Source of the DNA: Coemansia sp. RSA 922
Lineage: Eukaryota > Kickxellomycota > Kickxellomycetes > Kickxellales > Kickxellaceae
Assembly: GCA_027577415.1 (NCBI GenBank)
Contig: JANBQS010000715.1
Span: 1 to 13,124 of the forward strand
Length of the DNA stretch: 13,124 bases
Reading direction: 5' to 3'
This document shows, piece by piece, positions 1-8,368 of the stretch. Each line of letters begins with the position of its first letter. Within the stretch, counting starts at the first letter, position 1. The notes under the pieces were generated by a model. It was not told the DNA's origin. It was given only the letters and a program-made list of their open reading frames with translations, and did no database searches. The translations under genes were made by a program, and so were the position numbers.

Positions 1-384
1 CAGTCAGGCGATATGCTTCCAACACCCATCGAGTTCCATTTGCCAACACCACCTATCATGGTATCAGTGCTGGGTGGGCTCCTTGCGCTATTGGTTTTGG
101 CACTTGGATATCCCAGTAGCCTGGCTGAGCTGGTTTACTGGTTGCTTCCGCAGCGAGTGTTCCAGCTGGTGCTTTATGTGTTGGCTGGCGTGCATTTTGT
201 GGAGACCGTGGTTATGTATTTGGCATGCCAGTATGTAAGATGGTTGAAGAAGAAGTATGAGCTTAGTAAAAGTACTCAGATGCAGTATACTGTGAGAACA
301 TTAGTGTTTGGGTTGTTTGTGGGGATGGCGTTTACTAGACAGTTTATAAAACTTCCTGGCTATGTTAAGAAAAAGGGAGAATAA
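1..384 (+). CDS. TMEM254/DUF4499-like membrane protein, 5' end outside window
   Basis: A small integral membrane protein or domain of unknown function. The frame is open from base 1 (four codons precede the first ATG at 13), so the true start may lie upstream; in some fungi this domain is the C-terminal part of a longer protein with an N-terminal DUF2470 region (family knowledge). Counting from the ATG at 13 there are 123 residues with three hydrophobic segments at about 15-32, 51-72 and 93-109. The pattern GVHFVETVVMYL (59-70), a Lys-rich loop (79-86) and TLVFGLFVGMAF (96-107) resembles the TMEM254 arrangement of a helix with H-x-x-E, a basic loop and a last helix. The C-terminus is basic (KKKGE). 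The 3' end of this gene is repeated as a pseudogene at 1707-1814. The family assignment is from memory of the pattern and is moderately secure; the membrane topology is clearer. Confidence 0.6.
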   Translation, partial: QSGDMLPTPIEFHLPTPPIMVSVLGGLLALLVLALGYPSSLAELVYWLLPQRVFQLVLYVLAGVHFVETVVMYLACQYVRWLKKKYELSKSTQMQYTVRTLVFGLFVGMAFTRQFIKLPGYVKKKGE

Positions 385-920
385 AAAAGGGAGGAGAGGA
401 GACCTTGCTAGTTTGGAGGTGGGGAGGGAAAAATGGCGAACCCCTCTGGGCTTTCTTCTTCAGTTGTGCATCCAGGGAGGAGGAAGGCCGGTTGTTAAAG
501 TCCAAGTAGATTGAAAAAGAGCGAAGCTGTAAATAAATGCAATTGGTTCAAAGGCGAACAAAAAGGCAAACTATGCGTCACAGCAATGCTCAACACCAAC
601 AAACATGAGAAAGACAAAGTTGGACGCTACCAACAGACACACATCCAGCACATGATTGCCTTTCTTCAAAGAACCTGCGCTTCCCCATTATTGCTGGCAA
701 AGGGTCTTTGAGTTCAACGGCTTTTTTTGTAAAGTGACAAGTAAACGGATTTTCTCGTCTAGTTGCAATTATAAAAAGCACTATGTCCTTTGCTGGAAAG
801 AAACCATTGCATTTCTGCATCCGACTATATCATTACCTTGAGAAAAAAAAGTGGGGAGGAATTGGACAAAAACTTGGCCATGCCTGGCACTTGAATGATG
901 TCTTCACTACAACTGAGGTG
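385..920 (+). other. Intergenic region with conserved non-coding part of the tandem unit
   Basis: No credible gene. Short open frames here are unsupported and are not conserved in the second unit. The useful content is the non-coding sequence shared with 1815-2367, including the aacccctctgggct block and the ccaacagac block followed by a gattgcctttcttcaaa stretch. It ends at the gene A TATA box. Confidence 0.5.
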
Positions 921-930
921 ATATAAAAAG
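921..930 (+). promoter_or_regulatory. TATA box of gene A
   Basis: atataaaaag lies about 95-100 bp upstream of the gene A start codon. The surrounding sequence (gag-tga/gac-atataaaa-ggccc-gcctggaca) is closely matched upstream of gene B at 2368, so the core promoter is duplicated with the gene. A pyrimidine-rich leader (ctcgctcctcac...) follows. Confidence 0.65.
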
Positions 931-1024
931 GCCCTGCCTGGACAACTGTTGAAGCTCGCTCCTCACTATTCTCATCTCATACATTTGCAATAATAACCAA
1001 GTTTGACAAGTTCTACACCTTACT

Positions 1025-1426
1025 ATGCCTGCTACCATTATTATAAAAGACGATTTCGCTTCTTCCAAGGAAATCCCCCAATATGTTAAAGATAATCACC
1101 CTGGAACGGACTACATGGTCGTGTACTCCCTCTATCCAGATAATGCCAAAGAGATAGCAGAGGAGTTGGCAAACATGTGCACTAAGGACTATGTTATTAT
1201 CCTTGTGAATTTGGGCGCAGGTTATTATAACTATGATCAGTTCAAGCCGAGCATATCTCATGTTGGTAGAATTTCTATTGCACCTAAATCTGACCCTTAT
1301 AACAAGGTGTATGTTTTGGCACATTCTAACAGCGGAGGGGAGAAGCCTGTGTCAGATGCTGTAGTCCAAGATTTTATAGGTAAAAACTACTGTGTAAAGG
1401 TATACAAGGATAATACTTCCAACTAA
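1025..1426 (+). CDS. Orphan gene A, small intracellular protein (133 aa), paralogue of gene B
   Basis: Function unknown; I recognise no family. The single open frame starts at an ATG whose flanks are almost identical in gene B, which supports this start. The protein begins MPATIIIKDDF, followed by NHPGTDY (24-30), a hydrophobic strand YVIILVN (56-62), a second hydrophobic strand YVLAH (96-100), and a hydrophilic end. There is no signal peptide or transmembrane segment. Compared with gene B, 25 of the first 61 residues are identical without gaps (conserved MPATII.KDDF, NHP..DY, a Cys at 52 and the D..V.LV strand), after which similarity drops and needs gaps. It sits between the TMEM254-like gene and the pseudogene copy of its tail, with its own TATA box at 921. 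It is AT-rich compared with OGG1. Duplication with a retained frame suggests a real gene. Confidence 0.7.
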   Translation: MPATIIIKDDFASSKEIPQYVKDNHPGTDYMVVYSLYPDNAKEIAEELANMCTKDYVIILVNLGAGYYNYDQFKPSISHVGRISIAPKSDPYNKVYVLAHSNSGGEKPVSDAVVQDFIGKNYCVKVYKDNTSN

Positions 1427-1697
1427 CATTGTTTGTCTTGATAATGTTTCGGCCAGTAAAGCCATAAAGAACGTGATTGCGTGTTCAACAGCGATTGTGT
1501 GGACATCCTGTTTCGTTTTTTTTCTTGCCTTGCTAGCGGTTTATAGGTTATGCTGCCAACTGGAAAATACTTGGCGTACATGTTGTTATGACTTGTCTCC
1601 ACATTCCTTGTTATAATATTGTTGTTGCTAGAAATTTATTATGTTCGTTGGTTCAAATATATTGATAGCAACAAACATTAATATCCAGAATTACATT
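1427..1697 (+). other. 3' flank of gene A
   Basis: Probably the 3' UTR and spacer. It is homologous to about 2846-3100 downstream of gene B: tgctagcggtttata matches tgctagtagtttata, and tacatgttgttatgacttgtc matches tgcatgttgttgtgacctgtc. No coding potential was seen. Confidence 0.5.
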
Positions 1698-1706
1698 TTG
1701 AGTGCA

Positions 1707-1814
1707 AATACTCATATGCAGTACATAGAGAGTACATTAGTGTTTGGGTTGATTGCGGGGATGGCGTTTACTAGACAAGTGATGAAAACCCCCTGGCTAT
1801 GTCAAAATGGATGA
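1707..1814 (+). pseudogene. Truncated copy of the TMEM254-like gene 3' end
   Basis: A 35-codon frame matches residues 87-121 of the protein encoded at 13-384. The core reads TLVFGLIAGMAFTRQ against TLVFGLFVGMAFTRQ in the source. After that the last helix-flanking residues diverge (KTPWLCQNG, then stop) through substitutions and a small shift. It has no start codon of its own in a sensible place and lacks the first two membrane helices, so it cannot make the full protein. It marks the left end of the second tandem unit. Confidence 0.8.
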
Positions 1815-2367
1815 ATAAAAATTTGGGGAAGTGGCCTTGCTAGTTTGGGCAAGGGGAGGGAAAAGGGGCAAACCCCTCTGGGCTGCTTTCCCCCCAGTCA
1901 TGCATCCATGGAGAAGAGAGGTGCTGTATGCTAAAGTCTTCTGTTGATTGGAGAGTAGTGCTATAAATAATAGTAGTGTTTAAAATCCAGCCAAAAATGT
2001 GCCAGCTAAACACCAATAAACAGTTAGAAAGCAAAATCGGGTGCTGCCAACAGACATACATCCAACACATTTAATACGTGATTGCCTTTCTTCAAATGAA
2101 GTCATTGTTGTTTGAAAGTTGGCATGGGCTTGCATTTCTTACCTCACCCTTACTCCAGACAAGGTGCCTTTGAACGACACTGCTTTTAGCTATGTTTTAG
2201 ATGGTCATATTTGCTCATTTGGTTGTAATTCAAAAGTAGCGTGTTCTTTGTTAAAAAGAAAGTATGACTACGCAACCAACGACATTATTGCCTTGGGGGA
2301 GGTAAGAATCAGATCATTTTTTGGACATGCCTTGCACTCAAAAAATGTCCTCCCTACAGCTGAGGAC
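1815..2367 (+). other. Intergenic region of unit 2, homologous to 385-920
   Basis: Non-coding, shared with unit 1. It contains the acccctctgggctg block and the ccaacagac block. Short open frames here have no counterpart in unit 1 and are treated as chance. The last 60 bp (ggacatgccttgcactc to the TATA box) match the equivalent part of unit 1 well. Confidence 0.5.
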
Positions 2368-2375
2368 ATATAAAA
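2368..2375 (+). promoter_or_regulatory. TATA box of gene B
   Basis: atataaaa followed by ggccc, about 110 bp upstream of the gene B ATG. It is the duplicate of the gene A promoter at 921-930, including the downstream gcctggaca and ctcgctcctca elements. Confidence 0.65.
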
Positions 2376-2482
2376 GGCCCAGCCTGGACAAGTGTTGATA
2401 CTCGCTCCTCATTTTTCTTATCTCTCACATTATTTTCTGAAACAACTAGCATCTACAAGTTTGAAAAGTTCTACACCTTACT

Positions 2483-2845
2483 ATGCCTGCTACCATTATT
2501 AGGAAAGACGATTTCACTTCTTTGGGTGCTATTCATAATTTTGTTAACACGAATCACCCTGAAAAGGACTACATTGTTTCGTATGCTTATGACACCATTC
2601 GTGGAGAGCCTATCACAAATATGTTTGCGGAAGGATGCAATGACGATGATATTGTTGTCTTGGTGGTTAGGAATGATTCCAACCAGAATTTTATTGATAG
2701 TATAAAAATGAATGATGGCAAATGCGTTGTCAGCCTATACGAGCCAGTGACTCAGATAGCTTACACTAAGGAAGGAACTGCGATTCCGGTGCCAAAGAGA
2801 ATCATTGAAAAAATTCCAGAGGCACTACTAGGTTTACTTGGATAA
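2483..2845 (+). CDS. Orphan gene B, small intracellular protein (120 aa), paralogue of gene A
   Basis: Function unknown. The intron-less frame starts at the ATG that aligns with that of gene A. The protein opens MPATIIRKDDF, has NHPEKDY at 24-30, an acidic turn NDDD (53-56) leading into the strand IVVLVV (57-62), then a beta-rich middle (CVVSLYEPVTQIAY, 81-94) and a hydrophobic end (IPEALLGLLG). No signal peptide or membrane helix. It is 13 residues shorter than A, with gaps confined to the second half. The base-level match with gene A is about 63 of 67 positions across the leader and first 14 codons (998-1064 against 2456-2522) and then falls sharply. This suggests either strong constraint on the 5' end or fast change of the body. 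Confidence 0.7.
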   Translation: MPATIIRKDDFTSLGAIHNFVNTNHPEKDYIVSYAYDTIRGEPITNMFAEGCNDDDIVVLVVRNDSNQNFIDSIKMNDGKCVVSLYEPVTQIAYTKEGTAIPVPKRIIEKIPEALLGLLG

Positions 2846-3312
2846 ACTCTTTTCGATCAAGCATAATTGGAGCCAGGGGTTATGTCAGTTCGAAGTGAAA
2901 GCATACATGTTCACGCTTAGCAAAAACCATGTGTTTTTATAACTCGTTTGATCTTTGCTAGTAGTTTATATGTAAAGCTGTTTGGTTGGTAAATACCTCA
3001 AGTGCATGTTGTTGTGACCTGTCAATATACCCCTTTTTATTATAGCCTTTGTTAAAATTTATTTTGACAACTAGTACGAGCAAATCGGTAGCAATTAATG
3101 TTTTAGCAACACGTATGTACATGAGATTTGTTGTATATGTCAAGATGGATATTATAACTCATGTAGTGGTACTCATGTAGCTCAAGAATATTCTGTGTGG
3201 CACAGTGCTCCTACAGCGCTTGCTATTTTTCTTACAACTGTCAATCCATGTGATAAATGTTGTGGCTGCATATCCAGCACACTCTCCTTTTGAATGACCA
3301 CAGAGAAAGTAT
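2846..3312. other. 3' flank of gene B, no gene seen
   Basis: The first 250 bases match the 3' flank of gene A. The remainder is AT-rich with no frame that looks coding on either strand. A run of related words (agtagtggtactcatgtag, near 3160-3180) is a minor local duplication of actcatgtag. Confidence 0.4.
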
Positions 3313-3400
3313 TAGTGTGTAAATAATCCGATGCAGAGTACATTTGGTGGGCTGACCATCTCATTAGTTTGAGTGCAGGAAGGAAAAACACGAACGCCTA
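3313..3400 (+). repeat. Remnant of a third tandem unit
   Basis: Two blocks match the start of the other units. The first, gtgtaaataatccgatgcag with agtacatttggtggg after it, corresponds to gtgcaaatactcatatgcag ... agtacattagtgtttggg in unit 2. The second, ttagtttgagtgcaggaagg followed by aaaaacacgaacgcct, corresponds to ctagtttggaggtgg...gggaaaaatggcgaacccct in unit 1. About 75 bases between the blocks are missing. No gene A/B-like frame follows; the OGG1 3' end comes within 240 bp. Confidence 0.6.
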
Positions 3401-3633
3401 GCAAGAAAGTGCTCATTTTTGTTTTCTGTGAAAGCTCCTTTCAAGGAAAAGGTGCGGCCATCCTGTCAAGAAACGGACGTCTATATTTATAAACTTTGAC
3501 GTTACTCAAAATAATTGAAAGAACCAAGTGACGATAAATGGTGCTGACAAGTACCATGGCCAGACTCTACTAATCTATGTGTGGCATGTGCAGCAAGAAT
3601 CAGACAAGAGAACTGACAGAGGCGCACGGACAA

Positions 3634-4851
3634 CTATAGACCTGATTTTGTGAATACCGAGCTTGCTGGTCGTGGGCGCAATCCGGTTCGCTTTGCTGTT
3701 GGTTCAGCCGCGGTTTCGTGCTCCTGCTTTGTAATTGTTTGTGGCCTCTCTGCCTTGCGTTTGGCTGGCGCCGGCTTCGGTTTCGATATTGGCTTGGACT
3801 TTGTTGTTGGTTTAGCCGCAGCGGGATCTACGCTGTCCACTAGATCATCGGAGAACAGCAGGCCTTGAGCCCAGCCAGCATAAGGGCTAAACAGAGTAAC
3901 GATAAGCGCCTGTGCCAATTCGTACGCCTTTGTCGACGGAGACTTGAATGCGCTGAGCTTCTGCGCAAGCTCCCGAATCTGCTCTTGTTTATCTGACGGC
4001 AACAGCATACTCGCAAACACGCTCTCGGAGCCCGTCAATCTGCCGACATACCGCTTTTGCGCAACCTGCCATATATGCGTATCCACAGGCACTGCATCCG
4101 CCTTATCCAACGACATTAGCAAAACGCAATCCGCGACTTTGGGCCCAACACCCGATAGCTTCATCAACTCAGCCCTAGCAAGCTCTACCGATGCATGGCG
4201 GAGATTCTCTAGATACGTGTCATCCAATTGCACCAGGCGTTCGACGGTTTTGGCATAATATCTGGCCCGATACCCGAACCCCAGCTCTTTCATCGTCTGC
4301 TCGACCGCCGAGTCCTGCGCAATCGTTTGAACGCTAGGAAAAGTAAAGAACGCGCCCTTTTCTGTCTCGATTTTTTGGCCGTACTTTCCACATAGCTTAT
4401 CTACTAGCATCGTAATCCTCTTGATGTTGTTGTTGGATGACGCGATAAACGTAAACAGGTTCTCCACTATCGGTTGTCTCAGAATCCGTACTCCAATCTG
4501 TGTCTGCGCTAGTTTTTTGAACTCTGGGTCTACTTTGGTCCATCTCTCGCAGAGCGCTTGTAAACTGATATGGAGTTGGAAGTAATCGCATAAAAGCAGC
4601 TTTAGCTCGTCGTCGGATTCGCTGGCAGTAGGTAGTCGACCTAACGATCGGAATAGAACACTTGTGCTTGTTTGCTTTAGGTCAACTACGTGTCCAAAGA
4701 TTGCGCACGTCCATTCGTTTGGCCCCGTGCATTTCCAGCGAAACGCTTGGCCACATATCAAAGTCGGGTCAAGGCGTAGTTCGGCTGGTGCTACTTCCAA
4801 ATCCTGCCAAACCACCGATATACTGTTGTCTGTCTCTGTCGCTATTGTCAT
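3634..4851 (-). CDS. OGG1: 8-oxoguanine DNA glycosylase/AP lyase (OGG1)
   Basis: Base-excision repair enzyme that removes 8-oxoguanine opposite cytosine in the nucleus (and often mitochondria) and nicks the resulting abasic site. The 405-residue frame has no intron. Visible family landmarks: GQAFRW (34-39) in the N-terminal OGG domain; ASSNNNIKRIT (137-147), the asparagine-rich DNA-contacting loop; the helix-hairpin-helix LSGVGPKVADC (232-242) with catalytic Lys238; and AVPVDTHIWQVAQKRY (253-268) with catalytic Asp257; then YAGWAQGLLFSDDL (324-337), the usual end of the core. From about 340 there is a Pro/Lys-rich tail with a possible nuclear signal (PAKRKAERP, 362-370), longer than in human OGG1 and presumably disordered. 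No clear mitochondrial presequence. The start is the first ATG and places WQDLEV, the usual first motif, 15 residues in. GC content is visibly higher than in the flanking orphan genes. Confidence 0.96.
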   Translation of the reverse strand: MTIATETDNSISVVWQDLEVAPAELRLDPTLICGQAFRWKCTGPNEWTCAIFGHVVDLKQTSTSVLFRSLGRLPTASESDDELKLLLCDYFQLHISLQALCERWTKVDPEFKKLAQTQIGVRILRQPIVENLFTFIASSNNNIKRITMLVDKLCGKYGQKIETEKGAFFTFPSVQTIAQDSAVEQTMKELGFGYRARYYAKTVERLVQLDDTYLENLRHASVELARAELMKLSGVGPKVADCVLLMSLDKADAVPVDTHIWQVAQKRYVGRLTGSESVFASMLLPSDKQEQIRELAQKLSAFKSPSTKAYELAQALIVTLFSPYAGWAQGLLFSDDLVDSVDPAAAKPTTKSKPISKPKPAPAKRKAERPQTITKQEHETAAEPTAKRTGLRPRPASSVFTKSGL

Positions 4852-5840
4852 TTATGCCAATATAGTAAAAAAAATGATGACAAGGTGATGTTCGGGGATT
4901 TTCAAAACTTTTATGAACACGATTGACTCGGTGTTCTAAAGCCTTTTATGGGTAAGGAACTTGGTGGATATCGAGCGATAAATAGGATTGTTTGTTAAGA
5001 AAGGCGTAGAGTCAAACATATATAAATGTATGTTGTCCATAGTGCCTTGACAATGACAATTGCTAACACTGTCGTATCAGTGGCTCTATGGGGTGGGTTT
5101 GATAACAGGTACCTTGCTACTCTTTAGTGTGTGATACGCCTTGATAGGAGATGCAATACCAACATAGTTACCACTACCGAAGGGATCCGTATAGACATGT
5201 ATTTTGCACACAGAGATAAAGGCAGTGCAGTCTAGTGCAAAGTAGTAACAAGAGCAGTAATCGAGGTCAAATTCGGGGGAAAAAGGTTGGAGGGCTATCT
5301 AATCAGCATCTGGTCTGGTTCTCTTGCTCTAGGAGATCTGGTAGCTGCATCTTTTATTGGTAGACGTGGCCAAAAACGTTGATGGGTCTTGTCTGGCTTT
5401 TCAAAAGATAAACCTCAACATAGGGAATGATGTATATTAAAGACCCAATCTAACTTGCATTTGCTTTACCTAATTGTGTGACTGGATTGTTTGCACTCTT
5501 GTGTTCTCCCCTATGGGTTGGATGTCCTTTTTGCTTTTTAGTCTTTGAGTGAACCAAAAGATATCGTGAAGTGTGACTTTAACATTCGTCTTTTAGAGGA
5601 TGCATTTAAAAAGAAAGGCGATATCTTTATCTTATTCTAATTGCTGCTGCAGGAGTGGTACAAAATGGCAAGTTCTGGATGCCTGCTTTCTCTACCCTTC
5701 CTCTTCTCTCCTCCCACTTTTTTGCCAGCTATTACACTTACCCCCAGCTTTTTTATTACACCAGCAGCCAGCTTGTCTATTATTTGTGTACAGAAAGCAT
5801 GATATATCCTGTGTACCGTCTACATTCATATGAGGGTGGC
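4852..5840. other. Intergenic region between OGG1 and gene C, with possible unrecognised exons
   Basis: The left part should hold the OGG1 promoter (minus strand); no obvious TATA box was picked out for it. On the plus strand there is a TATA-like atatataaat at 5018, an ATG at 5053 opening a 24-codon frame (MTIANTVVSVALWGG...), a stop-free frame at 5236-5382 that reads like protein (VIEVKFGGKRLEG..., LALGDLVAASFIG), and another at 5542-5640 (SLSEPKDIVKCDF...) that opens directly after a tttttgctttttag acceptor-like sequence. None can be joined with confidence. The right part (from about 5510) is homologous in inverted orientation to DNA upstream of gene D. Confidence 0.35.
5018..5027 (+). promoter_or_regulatory. 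Candidate TATA box without an assigned gene
   Basis: atatataaat, followed 26 bp later by an ATG at 5053 that opens a short frame ending at 5127. The spacing is shorter than the roughly 100 bp seen for genes A, B and E, so it may be chance in AT-rich DNA. Confidence 0.25.
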
Positions 5841-5843
5841 ATG
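5724..5843 (+). repeat. Left arm of a 120-bp inverted repeat (upstream block of gene C)
   Basis: From gccagctattacactta to catatgagggtggcatg this block matches the reverse complement of 9142-9260 with about five substitutions, one gap and small changes in a T-run, about 93% identity. It ends at the gene C start codon. Weaker similarity continues leftwards to about 5510 (ggatgtcctttttgcttt against ggtggcctttttgcttt). Indels and a stop in the other copy argue that the block is not coding as a whole. Confidence 0.85.
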
Positions 5844-6200
5844 GATCGTATTGGTGAGATAGATATTGAGCTAACAACTTGCTTACGTACCTCCACTGTA
5901 GCAGGAGGGAAAATTGCTATAAATGAAATTCTAAAAACCCGTAAAGGTTATAGAAAGCTATGCATTGTTACTGAAAATGTTTGTTATTCCATAGGTGGAG
6001 AGGGTTGTGTAGGTGATAATGACACCAAGCTTGAAGGAGAGGCTTACTTTTTTGTTATTGCGGGTGTATCTTGGGCCAATTTCCAGGCATCTGGTAGTGT
6101 GAGAGAGCGTTATGAACGTATTAGGGGGTGGGCACATGACATAGAAATTCCCAAGCTAGAGAAATTAATGAGTGTCGAAGATGATGATATTATTGATTAA
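5841..6200 (+). CDS. Orphan gene C, small intracellular protein (119 aa), paralogue of gene D
   Basis: Function unknown. The ATG at 5841 is chosen because its Met aligns with the only sensible Met of gene D. The frame is open further upstream (in-frame ATG at 5679), but that part lies in the repeat block, whose other copy is broken by indels and a stop, so an N-terminal extension is doubtful. Landmarks: IGEIDIEL (4-11), Cys14, LKTRKGYRKL (31-40), VTENVCYSIGGE (43-54), VGDNDTKLEGEAYFFVIAG (57-75) and SWANFQASGSV (77-87). It ends with an acidic tail (SVEDDDIID). No signal peptide or membrane helix. Without gaps, 51 of the first 97 residues equal those of D; the tails are unrelated. C and D face each other, 3' ends about 2.2 kb apart. 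A spliced upstream exon cannot be excluded. Confidence 0.65.
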   Translation: MDRIGEIDIELTTCLRTSTVAGGKIAINEILKTRKGYRKLCIVTENVCYSIGGEGCVGDNDTKLEGEAYFFVIAGVSWANFQASGSVRERYERIRGWAHDIEIPKLEKLMSVEDDDIID

Positions 6201-8268
6201 TTCACAAGTGGAACAGCTTAAATATAAGAGCAACTCTCACTTTAAAAGTATGTCGAAGGTACTTTGTGCAAAATGGCAATGACCAAATACATGCCTAGTC
6301 CTCATAAACTAATAAATGAATAACCAACATGTCTATAATAGTTTGGCCTTCAACAATGCTTGCTTGTCTCTTTCAGTTTACATAATAGTCATATGGCTGT
6401 CACATTCCAAATAGCTGACTTTTTTAATACATTTCCTACACTATATTCATATATGATACTACTTTGACAGTATGTTGTTATGTTTTGAGCAACGTTCCTC
6501 TTTCTCAGAAGAGTAACAACACCTAAACTATATATAGCCCAAGTCTAAATGAGAGCTAAACGTTTGAAATACAATAAAATCATGTGTTTATTTCCTCAAA
6601 GCTTAGGTTTCTTGTGAGAATTACAAACCAGAACACATGGTAGCACTTCCTCGTTACAACAATACATGCATAGCATGATAACAGACATTCAGTGCATGTT
6701 CTAACAAGGATGTGCGACACATGTGTATTGAAATGTAATTCTGGTAGACAACCATGCTTTGCAGGGTAAAAGTAGCAATAACCAAATCCAAAATAACCAA
6801 ATAGTGAAAGAGAACGTAATGAAAATATTGTGTGCAAGCTGTTGATGTTGAAAGTGTGTATGCAAGGGGAAATACCTAAAAGCTATTTTGAGGATAGAAG
6901 TGCATTATCTTGCTACGAGAAACTGTGGAAACAATCCCAGTAGACGCACTGAGGGTTAAAGAGTCTTGGAATTATATTGGACAAAAAGGTTAACATTATC
7001 TACATAGGCATTCTCATGATTGTGCAATCTGTTTTCTACACCCTTGCATAAATTGAACCTTCAGGCATTGTTCAATTGACGTCAGGCAGTTGATTCGCTG
7101 CATATTCCACAGTATTGTTACAAATGAAACACAAGAAAAACAGGAAAGCACATGAGTTAAACACCACGAAGTAATAGAATATATCACCCATTAAAAATGC
7201 GTTTAGGTGATGATGTGTCAAATAGGTATGCTAAATGGTCATTATACTTGGCAGCTAAAGTTGGAAGAAAAGAAAAAGAGTCTGGAAATAAAATGCAAGG
7301 AAATTTTTTGCTTAAAGAGAGTTTAAAGGAAAGTGCTTAAAGATTCATTACAACAGTAAATGATCAGTACACTGTTGTAATAATCATATAAAACTAGTAC
7401 TGAGCTGACACGACTTCACTGTCTTTGAGAAAGCAACTGGGCAATACGGCTAATTACACATATTATCCATGAGTGTCAGAGTATTTGACATCATAAAATT
7501 TATCTTAAAAGTACATGAGAGTAGAAATAACATAAACTATTACTAGAATCTGAGTATGTGACAATTGTTGGTGGCTAGGATACTTGAAGTTTTACTACCA
7601 GTTTCATAGGGGCTTTGATAGTAGCTCCATAATAAAGTTTTATTAAGTAGCATTGGACCTTTTCTCATAGACAAACTCTATAAAGGTTAAAACTATTTGA
7701 TCAGCTAGAGAAAAATATGATGAGCCTGTTAGCTCACTGTTCAGGTCAATCAAACCACTGCTCATAAAATTAACAGCGTTGTTAGTGAAAACACGTTATT
7801 TGCTTCCATATGGGCTATGTTGTGATAAAAGGGTATAAGCGACCATGCTCACCAGCAATAATTACATTGTTTTCTTTCCAGATACACTATTTGATATTAA
7901 ACACAAACTTCCAAAACCTGTTAAATTTTGTAGAGTTATATCTATTTTTAAGATATGCATGCTGAGTACACTCTGAAGCTTAACACCTGGTTTAGCCCGA
8001 AAATGAATGTAGACATTCTGGGGTGTATTGAGCACAAAACACCACAGCCTTTCAAAAGAGCTGCTCTATACCAAAGTATCCACATACTGGACCATGGGAG
8101 TTGTTGTATGGTGTCTGCATGGCAAGCAAGTACCCACCTAGCAGTTCACTGTCCTGAACTTTTATTAGTTAATAAACCAAATAAAGGGAAAAATAAAATA
8201 GCTAAATGTGAAGATCAAGAAAACCCCGCCAGAAGAAGAGACAGCTCTGGCTCCTGTGGTATGTGCTT
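6201..8268. other. AT-rich spacer between convergent genes C and D
   Basis: About 2 kb of AT-rich DNA without a convincing gene on either strand. A 115-codon frame at 7955-8302 (plus strand, ATG start, Cys-rich end SGSCGMCLVGEC) has no recognisable domain and is doubtful. A TGACGTCA octamer lies at 7077-7084. No tRNA, TIR or long repeat was noticed. It may contain untranslated ends of C and D or an old, decayed insertion. Confidence 0.4.
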
Positions 8269-8293
8269 GGTAGGGGAGTGTAAACCCCTTCCC
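8269..8293. other. Stem-loop 1 of a hairpin cluster
   Basis: ggtaggggagtgtaaaccccttcc: AGGGG pairs with CCCCT around an 8-base loop, with GG/CC outside it. It is in a local GC-richer stretch downstream of gene D. Confidence 0.35.
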
Positions 8294-8304
8294 ATGTTAT
8301 GATC

Positions 8305-8335
8305 GCTGGAGCTGTATCTGCATACTGCTCCCAGC
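8305..8335. other. Stem-loop 2 of a hairpin cluster
   Basis: gctggagctgtat pairs with atactgctcccagc across a 4-base ctgc loop. The stem is about 12 bp with one bulged base and one T-T mismatch. It is the best hairpin of the three between 8269 and 8401. Confidence 0.5.
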
Positions 8336-8368
8336 CAATCAAGTGCACCCCCTATGTGCCTATGCCAA

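Larger units (their letters stand above)
262..1697 (+). repeat. Tandem duplication, unit 1 (TMEM254-like tail plus gene A)
   Basis: This segment is repeated downstream at about 1698-3312 with an offset of 1436-1458 bp. Matching landmarks in order: the end of the TMEM254-like gene; a conserved non-coding stretch around aacccctctgggct (unit 1 near 439-452, unit 2 near 1870-1883); a stretch with ccaacagacacacatcc (about 629-645) matching ccaacagacatacatcc (about 2047-2063); the TATA box; the leader and start of gene A/B; and a 3' stretch around tacatgttgttatgacttgtc. Identity is high near the TMEM tail and at the gene start and lower in between. Boundaries are approximate, read by eye. Confidence 0.8.
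1698..3312 (+). repeat. Tandem duplication, unit 2 (TMEM254-like tail pseudogene plus gene B)
   Basis: Second copy of the segment described at 262-1697. It starts inside the last coding third of the TMEM254-like gene (matching aatactcatatgcag to agtactcagatgcag) and runs through gene B and its 3' flank. The join lies within the gene, so the source gene was left whole and only its tail was copied. The right boundary is set by the remnant of a third copy near 3313. Confidence 0.75.

Noticed and set aside
2119..2373. 84-codon plus-strand frame upstream of gene B
   Set aside because: It overlaps the gene B promoter, and the homologous region of unit 1 does not keep the frame, so it is not a conserved coding sequence.
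5655..5840. N-terminal extension of gene C by up to 62 residues
   Set aside because: The in-frame codons lie in the inverted-repeat block, whose other copy has indels and a stop in the same frame, and gene D aligns with C only from the Met at 5841.
6580..6837. 85-codon minus-strand frame in the C-D spacer
   Set aside because: No ATG start (begins at TTG), low-complexity aromatic composition, no paralogue.
7955..8302. 115-codon plus-strand frame with a Cys-rich end
   Set aside because: It starts with ATG, but its composition changes abruptly, no family is recognisable, there is no promoter-like signal, and it runs into the hairpin cluster. It is mentioned in the spacer entry but not called as a gene.
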